This document shows positions 29,453 to 41,945 of a DNA stretch of 64,000 bases, in pieces (within the stretch, counting starts at the first letter, position 1; each line of letters opens with the position of its first letter). A model generated the notes under the pieces. It saw only the letters and a list, made by a program, of their open reading frames with translations, searched no databases and had not been told where the DNA came from. The position numbers and the translations under genes are program-made. The DNA is taken from positions 20,251,001-20,315,000 of the forward strand of contig NC_092680.1 of the NCBI RefSeq assembly GCF_964355755.1, written 5' to 3'. The DNA is from Antedon mediterranea (lineage: Eukaryota; Echinodermata; Crinoidea; Comatulida; Antedonidae).

Positions 29453-30402
29453 CATCTATGTACATCTATTTGCCGATTTGCGAAAACCAGCCCTATAATT
29501 TTTTTTTAAATGACTTTCTACTTTCTAATGTGTGAAAATTGATTGTGATGAGGGAAAACAAATTAGCAATAAGTGAATGTCCTAACAGAGAAATATTGTG
29601 AATCTTTTTAAAATATTTCCATTTTTCTATGCTTTTGCTTTATCCCTTGTTATTTCATTTGCCATTTTCGTTATTCTAATTATTAAAATTTAAATAATCA
29701 TTGTGGAACGCATATGTGTTTCAACCATTTTTAGATGGACTCGCCATTTATAAGAGTGTATCGGAAATTTACAATATTAGATGTTCCGTAAATCATTTTG
29801 AAACAAACAATAAGTGCTATATGTTGGTAGACATTTAAAAAAATGTTTTATTTTTGTTAAAATTTTGTTTAGCAGTTTTGTTTAATTGATTTTATCTCAA
29901 TTAATAATAAATATTTTCTGGGAAGAGTGAATGTTTTGGTTGTTTCATTTTTGTTTTGTGCTTTAATAAGTTGAAGAACACCTTGTGGGTGACAGTCACA
30001 CAAGCTTTCACGATGTCAAAATAAATTATTTATCCCTGGTGTATTATAGTATTTGATTGTTTTCCATGGCATTGCATGTAAATTGTAATACAGTATATGA
30101 TATCTTAAACATTTCAAAGCAGCTAATTAAGTATAAGTTATCTAAGAATTCATATTAAGTTTTATTTTATAATAGAAATTATGCTTTATGTATCAAATAA
30201 TTTTGAGTGCTGGTTCAGACTAGTTAGGTACCATTCATCCATTCATTTGATTGTTTATCATATTCAAAAAATTCTTGGTTTTATATTTATACAATTAAGC
30301 CTTATTATGAAAAATATATTACAATATGATTTTAAAATTATTTGAAATTGCAAGAAATTCAAAATATGTTAACATAGAGTCTTTTTTTTTGAACGGCTAC
30401 AA

Positions 30403-30461
30403 TTGATATGAAATAAAGTCAACAACAAATAATTGTTGTTGTTGACTTTATTTCATATCAA
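30403..30461. repeat. Perfect 26-bp inverted repeat with 7-nt loop
   Basis: Arm 30403-30428 (TTGATATGAAATAAAGTCAA...) and arm 30436-30461 are exact complements around ATAATTG. Intergenic. No terminal duplication was noticed. Confidence 0.85.
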
Positions 30462-31971
30462 CACATGATCTTTGTTACTGCCCAGTCCTTGTGTTGTTAA
30501 TGACAGAATATAATAGTAATCTTCTCATTCTTGTTTGATTATATTGACTAATTAATTTCATGTACATAAATATTCATATTTTTGGTGTTTTTAATATATT
30601 TATATCAGTCCCTATCTTTTTACTATTCTGTGTCACCAAGGTCAAATAAATGTTAGGGATCTCCTTAGAAATTTTCCCTCCAGTGAAAAGCGATCACAGT
30701 GTGAATAATGAATGTACATTGACTGAGGACCTGGCTATTGAATTTATTATTGAGCAGCAGTTGCAACAAGAAAATAAAACATTATTCCATAAATATTGGT
30801 ATAAAGGAGTGGTTGCTTAATGATTGAACCAGCTCATAATTATGAGAACAAAAAGAAAAAGCAATCATATAGGTTAATATTAATTAGTAAAGGCCAGACC
30901 AATCATTATGGTAAAAACCACAAAATATTTCCCACATTTTTATTTTTGGGTTTTTTTTAAAGAAAATAAAACAGCAATATTAAATTCTAATTCACTATAA
31001 ATATTTAGCTGTAGTTAACTTTAAATCTGGAAATAATGTCTGCTATACAAATATTATTATGGCGTTTTAAAAAGTTACTAAAATAATTAACCATGCACCT
31101 ACTACTAGTATAATAAATTGTATCAAAGTAGAAGATTTCTATATGTTATTCTACAGTTCCCCTCCCTCTTCTTCTATTCTACTTTTTCCCTTACTTACAG
31201 ACATACAGTTGTGTAGGCCCAAAAATAGTATCATTTGTTAAGCTTCAGGTAGGCCTTTTGTTTGGTATTCCAACATCTTTAAGTTTCTGAATTAAATATA
31301 TTTTCCGTCTCTATCGACAACATTATAGTTAAATCATATTTCCTTACCAAGTTAATCTTCCTCTTGTCATTGTTCTTTTTGTTATAATAAACCGACACTG
31401 CCATATAATTAATTTTTTGATTATTAAAAAATTATTTAAAGGGGTCAGTTATAGTCATCATTTTACATTGATTAAAATTTTACAAAAAATGACATTGTAG
31501 TCACTCAATGTAAACTGTTTGAATTTATTTTATCTGTTTGAATTAAAAAGTTATTTGCCAGGGGGTTAGGCCGGGTTATAGAATGAACACTATCAGGTGG
31601 GTTGCCCCACAATATTCAGGCCTACTACATTCACAACAATTTAAATTTGTTTACAAAAGCTGATCATTCATTAGTATGTAATTGTTGAAATAGGTGAGTC
31701 TATTCAATGGCATATGATGCGAAATCAACCAACAAAAATGGCAAGCAGATAAATTTAAGTGTTTTATTCCTTTTCACTTTCATTCCTAAATTTCATTGCT
31801 TCAATCCCAGTTTGATTAATTCAAAAAAATTGTTTTTTTTTATTTACAGACTGTGTAACTTTCAGCAAACAAACTTGCTTATTGTGACTAGTAATCGATC
31901 GGGTTAGCAAAGGGTCAACTGGCATGAAGGCCTAAGTACCAGACATGTAGTGGTGTTGTTTGTGTTCTTAT

Positions 31972-32133
31972 ATTCTGTCTACTATTAAACTGTATGTGAC
32001 AAAAAAATGGGATATGCCCATATATGATGATGTCATATATCTACTATATTTGGGCATATCACTACCACCATATTTGGGCACATCACTACCATAGCACATA
32101 ACACTTTTTAACTAGTTTGATAGTGACAGCTTT
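31972..32133. mobile_element. MITE-A copy 10 (degenerate)
   Basis: A weakened left end (TTCTGTCTACTATTAAACTG) and right end (CTAGTTTGATAGTGACAGC) enclose ATATGATGATGTCATAT and three ACTACC/TTTGGGCA modules. Confidence 0.75.
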
Positions 32134-32684
32134 ACAAGAAGATGGTTTACTGGCTTTGTCCTTCAGATGAAACATTAAGATGGATGGTACTTGTAGGCAT
32201 GTTTAAAACACCATGCCCTAACTTTTGTTTCGTTTCTTTTATGAAATTCATAACAAACACATATAGAGAACATTTAAAAAAAAAACACAAAATCACTTTC
32301 CATGAAAGTAATTTTTTTTTAAATTTTGAAAGTAATCTGTACGCTGTAGTCTTTAAAGTGTTCAATTCCATCTTAAATGAATTTTAGATCAATGTATTGC
32401 AATTACATTTTATAGAAAATATGTTTAAAAAATACTTTTACAGTAATTATATCACTTAAATTTGGTTAAAAATTGTAAAATTGCATCAGCGTTAGATTAG
32501 GTATGTTTATTTTGAATTATTTGAATGTTTGAGTTGAATTTTAGTAATTAAGAAATTGTTGATTAATGTGCTCTATTGAATGTTATAATACTTTTCTAAT
32601 TTTTAATGATACTCTATCTTTCTGAATTATGAATCTCATACTCTGAGAGAGGTCGACATATAAATGAAATTAATCAAGAAGCTT

Positions 32685-32960
32685 AAGCTCTGTCTTCACT
32701 ATCGAATTTTATGTGACAAAAAAGTGCAATGTGCCCATATATAATAATAATAATAATACCACATTTATATAGCGCCCTTTTCATGAGTAATCATGCTCAA
32801 AGGCGCTTTACAAGCATTATTACCCCAGTATTTTTTGGGATCAAACACGTATGGAAACATACTCCCATAATGCAGCCGGACATGATGCATATGGACATGA
32901 TGATGTCATATCACTACCATATGATATGTGTGCATATTACTTCCATATTTGGGCAGTATA
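32685..32960. mobile_element. MITE-A copy 11 with nested insertion
   Basis: AAGCTCTGTCTTCACTATCG starts the copy. After GTGCCCATATAT it is interrupted by a foreign segment (about 32742-32880) and then resumes as ATATGGACATGATGATGTCA. The right inverted repeat is absent. Confidence 0.75.
32742..32880 (+). repeat. TATATAGCGCCC/GGCGCTTTACA repeat nested in MITE-A
   Basis: After (AAT)n, ACATTTATATAGCGCCCTTT and AAAGGCGCTTTACAAGCATT form the common AGCGCC...GGCGCT repeat. A second copy lies at 44455-44520. Confidence 0.6.
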
Positions 32961-33482
32961 AGTAACTAATGTTGGTATCATTAAAAAAAATGGTGATTGA
33001 AAAAGATCTCTTGTGGTTCACGGCTTCGAAAAGTTAGTTTATGTTACTTACTGTTTAAAAAAAATAAAAGGTTGTGTTCAAAACTTCAAGTAAACCAATC
33101 TGTTTCAATAATGAAAATGCTGTGGGTATCAGTGGCTGGATCTCAATGGAGATACAAAATAAAATAAGCAAAAAGCTAAATCAAAACGATAAAGTAAAAC
33201 AGTCAGAAAAATTAGCAGATATTGATAAATAGATGTGTAATCTTGGACTCAAAAAACTTGTTTATATTCTTGTACAGTATTTGTATTTGTTTGTTTTTTA
33301 GTGTGTTTTTGATGTGTAGTGTACAGAACATTTCTGATATTTTATATTGGACAAATAAAGAAGCAGCACATTCACGTTTACGTTCATAGTAGTATATGAC
33401 ATGTCGTAATTTTAAAATTTTTACAATTAATAAACATAACTCAACTCAATAACATTTAGACCTACAGTTCACTCATTTAACA

Positions 33483-33498
33483 CCCCCCCCCCCCCCCC
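33483..33498. repeat. C16 homopolymer
   Basis: Sixteen consecutive C residues in AT-rich intergenic DNA. A similar C14 run lies in an SRCR-gene intron at 56768-56781. Confidence 0.9.
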
Positions 33499-33971
33499 GC
33501 CATTTTATTAATTTTAAAAAAACAACCCTACATTCAATATTTATTTACATATCAATAATCGCCTTTTGTTTCCTTCATATCAATGGTATTATTATCATCA
33601 TTAAGTTTAATAGTACAATATTCAATGTGTTCAGTATAATAAATATCAACTGTTATATGCCTGCTCATTTATTTTTGTTTGAAGATACTTAAAGACATAT
33701 TTTATGATTTCATTTTATGCACATTGCATAAACAAAACAAAATACAAGATGCATCATTAGATTGTCAGTCTTAAATGATGCCCTTACAGTTTTTTTGTTT
33801 GTATGCAGACGATACCATTTATGTTGTGGACAGTACAGTAGTTTGTTTTGTTTTCAAAATAACGTGTTAAAGATGAAATGAAGATTAATTAAATCAGGTT
33901 TTGAATTGGTTATTTTGTAGTATTAATAAAGTTAATCTATTCCAAAAAAAAAAAAAAATAATAATAATAAT

Positions 33972-34195
33972 TTTCTCATATAAAAATGACAAAATAAATG
34001 GTCAAATTCAACCAAAAATCCATTGGCTGGCAGTCATTTGACTACTTTTTTGCTTTAAATTACAATTTTTTTCAGGTAAATACATTTTTTTCGATTCAAT
34101 TTTTGTTCAAAGTCGATAACTATTATGTTAAATTAAATGTAATATTTAATAAATTTGGTAAAAATTATTTTTTAAGGGGTACAATACATCTTTAA
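33972..34195. mobile_element. MITE-B copy 2 (inverted, truncated)
   Basis: Homologous in reverse to the middle of the copy at 4191 (AATCCATTGGCTGGCAGTCA, ATAACTATTATGTTAAATTA) and ends GTACAATACATCTTTAA. The other terminus is replaced by an (AAT)n tract. Confidence 0.65.
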
Positions 34196-34796
34196 CACAA
34201 TAGCAGATTATGATACTGAAAATGATCAAGATAATCTACAGCAATTATCTATTTAATGAAATTGAATGATAAATGGATGGATATACCTACTGTCTGCTAC
34301 GGCATTGCAAACGTGGAGAAACGCTTCAATTTCAACTTTAATTGTGTAAAAATAATTAATTATGGTGTGTCAATATCAGCCTTCAGCTCTCATCTTCCAA
34401 GATATTTTGATTCAACGTTAAGAACACTTTTTTATAAGTTTGAAGCATCATTGTTCTTATTATCTTTTTGTGTTTAACAATAAATGTTTATGCATCTTAC
34501 AGTCTGAGTATGTCCAATTTATATACTTAGAGTTTATTGTGTGAAGGTTTGATTAAACCATGATTGCTGTAACACAACTGACTCAATACAATTTGGAAAA
34601 ATCTTAATTTGGTCAAATTGCATCAACCATCTTTAGTGCTGTGATTAAGTTTTATGCAGAGAGAACAGATTCAAGATTCATTGTTTAATATTTATAATAT
34701 AACAAACACACAATAATACAGAATAATAAAGAAATGTTTTACAATTAGTAGAAAAATATACAATAAATTGTATTAATATTGAAATAATGAAATTAC

Positions 34797-35118
34797 TTAA
34801 AGATGTATTGAAAATGTTTGTTGCATGCCATTTTAATGTAACATAATAGTTATCCACTTTAAAAATTTGATGGAAAAAATGTATGTACCTGAAAAAACTG
34901 TAATTTAAAGCAAAAATGGTCAAATTGGCTGCCAGCAAATGTGTTTTTGGTTGAATATAACCATTTATTTTGTAATTTTATAATTGAAAACATAATTGTT
35001 TTAGTTTTTTTTCTACAGAAGTGATTAACTTTATCAAAACTACACAATAACATACTATTCAAAGTCTGATTTAATTCATCTTAATTTTTCCTGTTTTTGG
35101 GGCACAATACATTTTTAA
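34797..35118. mobile_element. MITE-B copy 3
   Basis: TTAAAGATGTATTG at the left and CACAATACATTTTTAA at the right. The inside matches the copy at 4191 in the same orientation (GGCTGCCAGCAAATGTGTTT, GGTTGAATATAACCATTTAT). Confidence 0.75.
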
Positions 35119-35449
35119 TTGTGACGTTTCCATCTCAAAAATGATTTATGAATACCAAAGAAGAATAGAATGTACTTCATTGTATGCTGATGATGACCCA
35201 CATCGTATCTCTATTATTGTAGACCTACTGCATGTTTATCAATACATGAAAATTAAATTGATTTGTCAAGAAAAAGAATGATACATAATTTGTTGTTGAA
35301 TATGTCACTTTAATGTCATAATACTGAATCAAAAATAATTAAGGTTTTGTCCTAAAACATTGAAGATGAATAAAATTAGACTTTTGAAGAACTAGGCCAT
35401 TTGGTAGTTTTACTATTTATTTATTTATGCAAATACAAACAAAAATAAT

Positions 35450-35777
35450 TATTTCACTAAATAAAAGGACAAAATAAACTGCTAAAATGTAACTAAAACC
35501 CATCAATTTGACTATTATTTTGCTTTACATTACAGTTTTTCAGATAAATAATTGTAAAATGGCATAAAAAAAAAATGTGTTATTTTTTTAGGAAATTAAA
35601 TATCTTAAGAAAATGAAGTTCACCAGAAGCACATTTGTCTGTCAATAGGTTTTTTAAAATTAAATTTAACCATTTATTTTGTCCCATATTTAGTTTAAAA
35701 TCATTATTTTTTCTGCGGAAAGGAATAACTTGATTAATGTCTTGTCTGTTTTACATCTTTTTGAGGGACAATACATT
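35450..35777. mobile_element. MITE-B copy 4 (rearranged)
   Basis: The left half runs in the inverted orientation (GGACAAAATAAACTGCTAAA...) and the right half in the forward orientation, ending GAGGGACAATACATT. It looks like two partial copies head to head or an internal inversion. Confidence 0.5.
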
Positions 35778-36011
35778 CAAGAAAAAGAAAAGATTCAAGA
35801 CATTGTATTTGGGTCCGTAATGCCCCGACAATCCTGGTGATCCGCCATGTGACATGTCGACAACATGCTTTCGATTATTTATAAATGTTTATTCATTTAT
35901 GGCCTATATGACCGAACACTTTCAAAATCATTTAATTAAGTTTTATCAAATTTTATACAGTATAATCTGATATTGATACTGATATATTTGTATACATACA
36001 CTCATTTTGTT

Positions 36012-36068
36012 GGTCTGATCATGGACCTATAATTATAATAAATGATTGTAGGTCCATGGTCTGATCAT
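36012..36068. repeat. Imperfect hairpin flanked by 11-bp direct repeats
   Basis: GATCATGGACCTATAAT (36017) and ATTGTAGGTCCATGGTC (36045) pair at 15 of 17 positions. The sequence GGTCTGATCAT occurs at both 36012 and 36058. No gene nearby. Confidence 0.55.
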
Positions 36069-38562
36069 GATACATTATTATTCATCATAATTAAAGCATC
36101 ATTCGACAACACACAAGCATTTATTATATAGATATAATAAGCAACAATATAAGTCACACTTAAAAATATATATACCGTACATATATCAAAAACAATATTG
36201 GGTCACTAAAGTATGCATGGGGTTCGGGGAGAACAAATCACATGACCTAAATCCTAGACCAGGTCAAATTTGACGTTAAAATTTATGCCATTCAACCACA
36301 TCGCCCCGGAAGTTATTTCTGAATCTTTAGGCCTAATATTACGCAAACATACTTAAAATATCATTTTACATATAAAACTACTGTTGTTTTACGAATTGGC
36401 TTTTGTAGAATAAAATTGTGTGAACAATAAGCTTGTTTTCAGACGTGGTTCTGAGTTGAACGAGCGTGATGATGTGATGTTTTTTTTTTTACATTAACCC
36501 ATCTCTCCTCCAAGCGTATGTACATATTTTTGTATAATAGATTAATTTGGCACGATTGCTTTAATGTGTAAAATAATTTACATCTATCACATATTTGCAT
36601 AACAACTCCGAAAGACTCTAAAGTAGGGTTAAACGCCTGGCGGTCGTATGGTAAATACATTTAATAGAATTTTATAAGGGCCCCTATTTTCAATTTTGGC
36701 ATTTCAATAGTCCGAAATTGTAAAATTAAATTGTAAAAAATGTGATCAAGACAAAATATATATAAGGATAATAATAAATGAAAGTCACTATTGTTTTATA
36801 TGTTTTTATAAAATTGTATAAAGAAAACCCCTTAGCGTTCCTTAGATTTAAAAAAATAAAAGAAATCGCCATGATTTTAACTTCCCTATGTCCTTATTAT
36901 CGTGTTCAACTCATTGGGTGTTGTATGAATTATGCATGGACTGTATCGGTCAGACAGATCAGTAATTATGCAAAATATCTCGGTTTTGCTAAATGATAAA
37001 TATTACACAAATATGCTCTTAGATATAGAAACTATTACAATTCATTTAGATTTAAATAATGGAACTTCTGTTATTGTTTTACATAAGTAAATACCAGATT
37101 AACTAAACATATTCAGGGGTTACCGACAAATGATAGAATAGCTAGTAGGGTGCGTTTTTGGTTGATTTGTTATGCAAATACTAGTGATGGCGTGCTCCAT
37201 ACTGGTAACTGTTCATGGCGCAGGCCTACGATTTGTGTAGGTAGAAAAGTTGAACATTATCGCGATTTTCTGGAGAAAAAAAACATTTTTAGGGAACGAA
37301 CTTATAGGCAGTCGGTAGGAAATAATTTGTTCTTCACTTTTATATGTTTAGATTTTGCTGTGAATTCGATTTTAATCGATTATTTTTGTGAAATATTTTT
37401 GCTACCTTCTTTCGAAACACGTTTTATATCGTCTGCGATGCGAATCGTATGCTCATAAATATCCATCGACTCGCCATCATTGCGGTGGAGTAAACCATAA
37501 CTTTTGAATTGGGCCATTTAAAACTAATTTTCATAACTCAATATAATACATGTAAGAGTTAGTTTGTTTTAAGTATAGTTTTAGGACCTGTCTGGACAAC
37601 TTTTTTATAATTAATTTGAATTTTACAATCGGGAAAAAAAAACCTAGGCTAAATCGATATCTCGTACTTGTGCGAGTATTTACGCTCGAGTATCGCCATA
37701 TCGTTTTCCCACGCGAACCATTGCTGCAAGCGGAAGTTCAGAATGGTGTTAGTTGAAAATCGCTTGGAAAACTCTTCAAATTAAAAATTTTATAATAATG
37801 GATTTGCCTGTTACATTCTTAAATAACAGTTCGTGTATTAGGCTTATTTTATTTGTTTACTTTTTAGTTTTATTCCCTGAAAATAATACTTTCTTGTTGA
37901 CTTCGTATACAAACATTGTGAGCGATGGTACTTATAGCTTGTCACCAATGTGTGCGAGCGAATTTGGTCGGTGACCATTTTACCCGTTGTATTAAAACGT
38001 AAAAAAGTATTTAAAAATAACTAATATCGATTTAAATGTTATATGGTAGTGTTCATCAATGATTTTAATTTTAGTTTGTAGAAATTTTGAAGAATATTAA
38101 AGTAAAGTTCAAGGATTTGACTCGTTTGTTCTATTTTCGAGTAAGTAAAAAACTCGTGATGATCGAATGACCCAAGTGTCCGAACGCACATACAAAATTG
38201 GCTTTCCAATTTTCAGAAAAACAAGTTCAGCGGTTCTATTTTTCGTGTTGGTTTCATTATTCAAATAGATGATTTAAATAAGTTTAGTATTTTTTTATAA
38301 TTATGTAACTGTATTATAATAATTGTTTGATAAATGCAATTCACATACAAGTTAAGTTATACAATATAAATTTTGTTTTCTCATGCATTCATCATCAATG
38401 TCAAAACTCATGAACAGAAGAAAAAAGGTGATCCCTTCAAATCAAAGATACTATAGCGCCACGAAGTGGCGCAAGATAGGGAACTCCTATCTCTTATACA
38501 CTGCGCATGAGTGAAATTCCATGGGCAGCCATTCCGGCAAGCAAGTTACGCGATCACATACC

Positions 38563-38665
38563 CCGGAAGTGTATAATAAACCATTGAACCACATCCACGT
38601 GTGACGTGTTATTGTTTGTTCGGGAAGTTTTCTCGTGTTGTATTGGGTAAATTGTAGTGGTAAGT
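38563..38665 (+). promoter_or_regulatory. Promoter-like cluster and splice donor in the transposon left part
   Basis: CCGGAAGT (ETS core, 38563-38570), CACGTG (E-box, 38596-38601) and TGACGTG (CRE-like, 38602-38608) precede a GTAAGT donor at 38660. The arrangement resembles a short CpG-type promoter with a leader exon. Activity is inferred, not shown. Confidence 0.3.
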
Positions 38666-38803
38666 TTTTAGAATATATATTTTTTTGTTAGTAAACATTA
38701 ACAAAATTATTAAATTGTTGTTTAAATTTAGTTCAGGCAGGCGTTTCTCTGCGCAATCCGATCTAGGGCCTAGTACTAGTAGTAGTAGGCCTGGGCATAT
38801 TTA

Positions 38804-39001
38804 ATGCCGAATACTAGGCCTAGTTTAGTTAGTATGATTAATAAAAAAAAGTCTGGGAGGATGAATGATATTGATTGGCGTCTTGATGATAGATGGATCA
38901 AACAAGGCTTGGATGGATGGAAGATTAAGAAAAAAACTGAAGCTGTTCGGGAATTAGGAATTTTTAATAAAAATGTACAAGACAATATAGCGTTTTATTA
39001 A
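38804..39001 (+). other. Possible 65-codon open frame inside the transposon
   Basis: ATG at 38804, TAA ending at 39001. The product is Lys/Asp/Trp-containing (MNDIDWRLDDRWIKQGLDGW in the middle) and was not recognised. It lies downstream of the donor at 38660 and a possible acceptor near 38735. It could be a small element-encoded peptide or chance. Confidence 0.2.
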
Positions 39002-40424
39002 TAATAACATTAACAGAAATAATTAAATGTAATGAAATCAAAAATCGTGAGGATGTTGTTATTGTTGTTAATTTGTCGTTGTCTTGCTTTACATGTTTGT
39101 TTGTCTTGTTTTGTTTCTGTTTGTTTAAACTCCAATATGATTACAATTTCTTAACTGGCTACCCGTCACAAGTTTTTTTGGAGGGAAACCTCCAAATGTT
39201 ATTACTTTCTGGGTGTTGCCTCTTAATTATTTATATTTAAATTGTTATTTTGTTTACTTTGAAATGATAAGAAATAAATGTTATTATGAATGAATGAATT
39301 GTTTGTTTTTTTTATTTAATAAATTTAAATTATAAATTTGATCCTCATATTTATTTAGTTAATTAATGTAAACATTTTTGAATACTTACAATTATTAATA
39401 AATAGTATATTGACTTTTGTTTTGAATTTAAAAATGTATAGTATTTTAAAATACTATAATAAGTAATCAAATGATTATGTAACAGTTCGAAAAGTGACCT
39501 AATAATTTAATGATATATTTTTCCCTATTTCAGAAAGATATAAGTCTGTCATCATACTGTAAAATTGAGAAGATAGATGATTGAGTGCAAAGTGGTATTT
39601 TACACAAGAATTAAATACAAAGGCCAGAACTGATGGACAATTATATTTCAATAGTAATAATAGTTTATATTTTTGATTCTTGAAAAGGAGCAGTATCCTA
39701 TGGGATTACAAATAAAATCACTATTTTCACACACCTCATACTTTTAAGTGAAAGGAAATAACCAGAATTCAGTTATTATCAGTACTGTTGTTTAGGCCTA
39801 TTGGCTTCTTTTGTAATACAAGAAATCAAAATAATAGAATTTTCCTTGTATTTAAGAAGGCTAAAACCATACATTCGTAATTTATTTATTGAGTGTATTT
39901 AATTATTCCATCATTATTTATTAATATTGTATAAAGTGAGATTTTTCAGTATTTTTATTGCATTTTAATCCTGTCTGTAATATTGAAAGTTGAGCTAATA
40001 AAAGTGGGTTGAAAAGAACAAATTATGATTATGAATTTTTAAAATTAATATTTAATACTTTTACTTTTTTGAAATTAAAAAAATGTAACAATTGTTTTTG
40101 TATCTAGTAATGTTTGTACAGTATACTACAGTTGTGGCAGATCGTAGTAAAATTCCCCTTGCAATGAAATAACTTTGTAGGCCTGAAGCACACAAAATAG
40201 AAAGAGAGGGTCCGAACAGGGGAAAGAACATCCCCCTGCCCATTAATTTTTTTTTTTTTTTTAAATTAAAAAGACAGTTTTGGACAATATATTTGGCAAT
40301 TATTACAATTCATCTCCAAAAAAATGCTTCTCTCGCACATAAACTAAGCCATCATCCCAGCCTAGGCCAAACGCGGCCGACCTTGGGCGTGAAGTGCGTA
40401 GCATCGCGCTGCGCCCCGCGACAC

Positions 40425-40532
40425 TATTTATAACTATGCCTCAACCGACTGCCTACAAAATTCGTCCTTCATACAGTCAGTGTTTATTCTGTAGCCGTTT
40501 GAGGTTGGACAGTGATATACGCATATGTAAGT
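40425..40532 (+). promoter_or_regulatory. TATA-like box and candidate first exon in the transposon right part
   Basis: TATTTATA at 40425-40432 is followed about 95 bp later by a GTAAGT donor at 40527. The L3MBTL-like 5' UTR acceptor (41935-41936) is the next acceptor in the right place downstream, so this transposon segment could supply its first exon. RNA evidence would be decisive. Confidence 0.3.
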
Positions 40533-40789
40533 GTAATATCAAATGGAGTAAATTTATATAATCGAATTTTATATAGATGTTCTTTCATTTTGACGCGAAA
40601 GATAAAATAAAGTCGTACTGTTTATCGCGTAGATGTAAATCCTATTTGTTTTCATTGATTTGGTGGCGTGCCGCATTGCCTACTGGGTAATCCGCTTGCC
40701 GGAATGGCTGCCCATGGAATTATCATTTTTTGAGCGTCAGTTCCATATCTTGCGCCACTACGTGGCGCTATACGATCTTTGCTTCAAAT

Positions 40790-41945
40790 GTTTGCAAACG
40801 TGTTGCTAATTTGCATATCAGATTGGCTTATGGGAAAGCTCACTAAAGCAAATCGAACATCACAAAATGGGAAAAGTCTATAATTATAAATAAACCAAGT
40901 GTTTTATAATATTCTATGCACATCAACCAAAGTAAATTCAGGTCTTTAAAATGAAGATGCAATTCTGTTTAATTTAACAGTTTATTATAAGTTAATGAAA
41001 ATCAAAGAAGCATATTAATAAGATTATTAAAATACCATTAATCGTACAGTAGTGCAATATGTTAAATTAAAGTGCCCAGCTATCATTATATCAAGAGCTT
41101 TATTTTTTTTCCTGCAATAAAGTATAGACTTATGATAAATTATGGGCCTAGACATGCCACTATAAAAACATGTGGCTTATGAATATTAATTAATATTATG
41201 GTCCAAAAAAGTGGTCCCAGTAAAGACCATACACTATACATATTACTAGTACCACACTACTCTTGCTAGGGCGCTGAATGCACTTTACTCTAGCATGTTA
41301 GAGGGAATATTTAGAGTTCAGTTAATTTAGATAGTCCTGCGATGTGTTGAGTACTAAATCAACTAAATCAATAATGTACTATTACGTGTATCTCTGTTTC
41401 ATGGTGGTGGTGTAGTCACAAAAAAATTCTTATTATTTGTTAAAAGTAAATAGAGTATTGAATAATTATTAATATTCTATTGATGCAGTCCAAAATAATT
41501 TACGTAATTCAAACACCAATATCAGTAAATTGATATCCTTTGAAATGACTTCAGTTTACTAATTAGAAATTGGGTTGCGACAAAAAATTAATGTTAAAAA
41601 TTTTTTTTTATTATGTATAATAGCTTCAGTTTGATCAGAGAAAATTGCTGGAAAAATTTTTACTGTGTCCATTAAGTGAGCTTAGCTTAAGTTCGGTTAG
41701 ACGGTAGAACACACTTTAAGTACTTTGTGTCAATGTGTGTTGTCTAATTGTCCATATAGTTCAAGTTCCATCCTATTGGTCGTTTTCAAATCCTTTCTGC
41801 CAATATAAGAAAGATACAGTACTAATTTAAATTTATTGCATTACAAACTTAAAATAACATTAACAGCATAATTTTGTATTTTAATATTATGTATATTAAT
41901 TCTTATATTTTTTTTAACATGCGTCCTGTACTGTAGATTGTAAAC
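40790..41945. other. Spacer and 5' UTR region before the L3MBTL-like gene
   Basis: AT-rich sequence with no coding signal. It lies between the transposon's right target duplication and the acceptor at 41935-41936, so it is probably intron if the leader exon lies further upstream. Confidence 0.5.

Larger units (their letters stand above)
26500..38442. other. Gene-poor, repeat-rich spacer
   Basis: No exon with recognisable protein similarity was found on either strand. The stretch holds the candidate PCMTD leader exon near 28.1 kb, a composite SINE (29157-29452), MITE-A copies at 31972 and 32685, MITE-B copies at 33972, 34797 and 35450, a C16 tract at 33483-33498 and several hairpins. A short segment, 26869-26902 (CTCTGGTATATAATCCCACC), resembles sequence near 19850 in complement. 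Confidence 0.6.
38443..40781. mobile_element. 2.34-kb DNA transposon with long inverted ends and 8-bp target duplication
   Basis: CTTCAAAT occurs exactly on both sides (38435-38442 and 40782-40789). The ends are inverted repeats: CAAAGATACTATAGCGCCAC at 38443 and the complement CAAAGATCGTATAGCGCCAC reading in from 40781. They extend about 90 bp inward to CATGGGCAGCCATTCCGGCA in both arms. An 8-bp duplication with CA...TG ends fits the hAT superfamily; P-type elements are an alternative. No transposase frame is visible, so it is non-autonomous. It carries promoter-like motifs and splice donors near both ends. Confidence 0.85.

Noticed and set aside
36778-37458. Two plus-strand open frames of 72 and 102 codons
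   Set aside because: No recognisable domain, no splice partners, and composition like the surrounding spacer.
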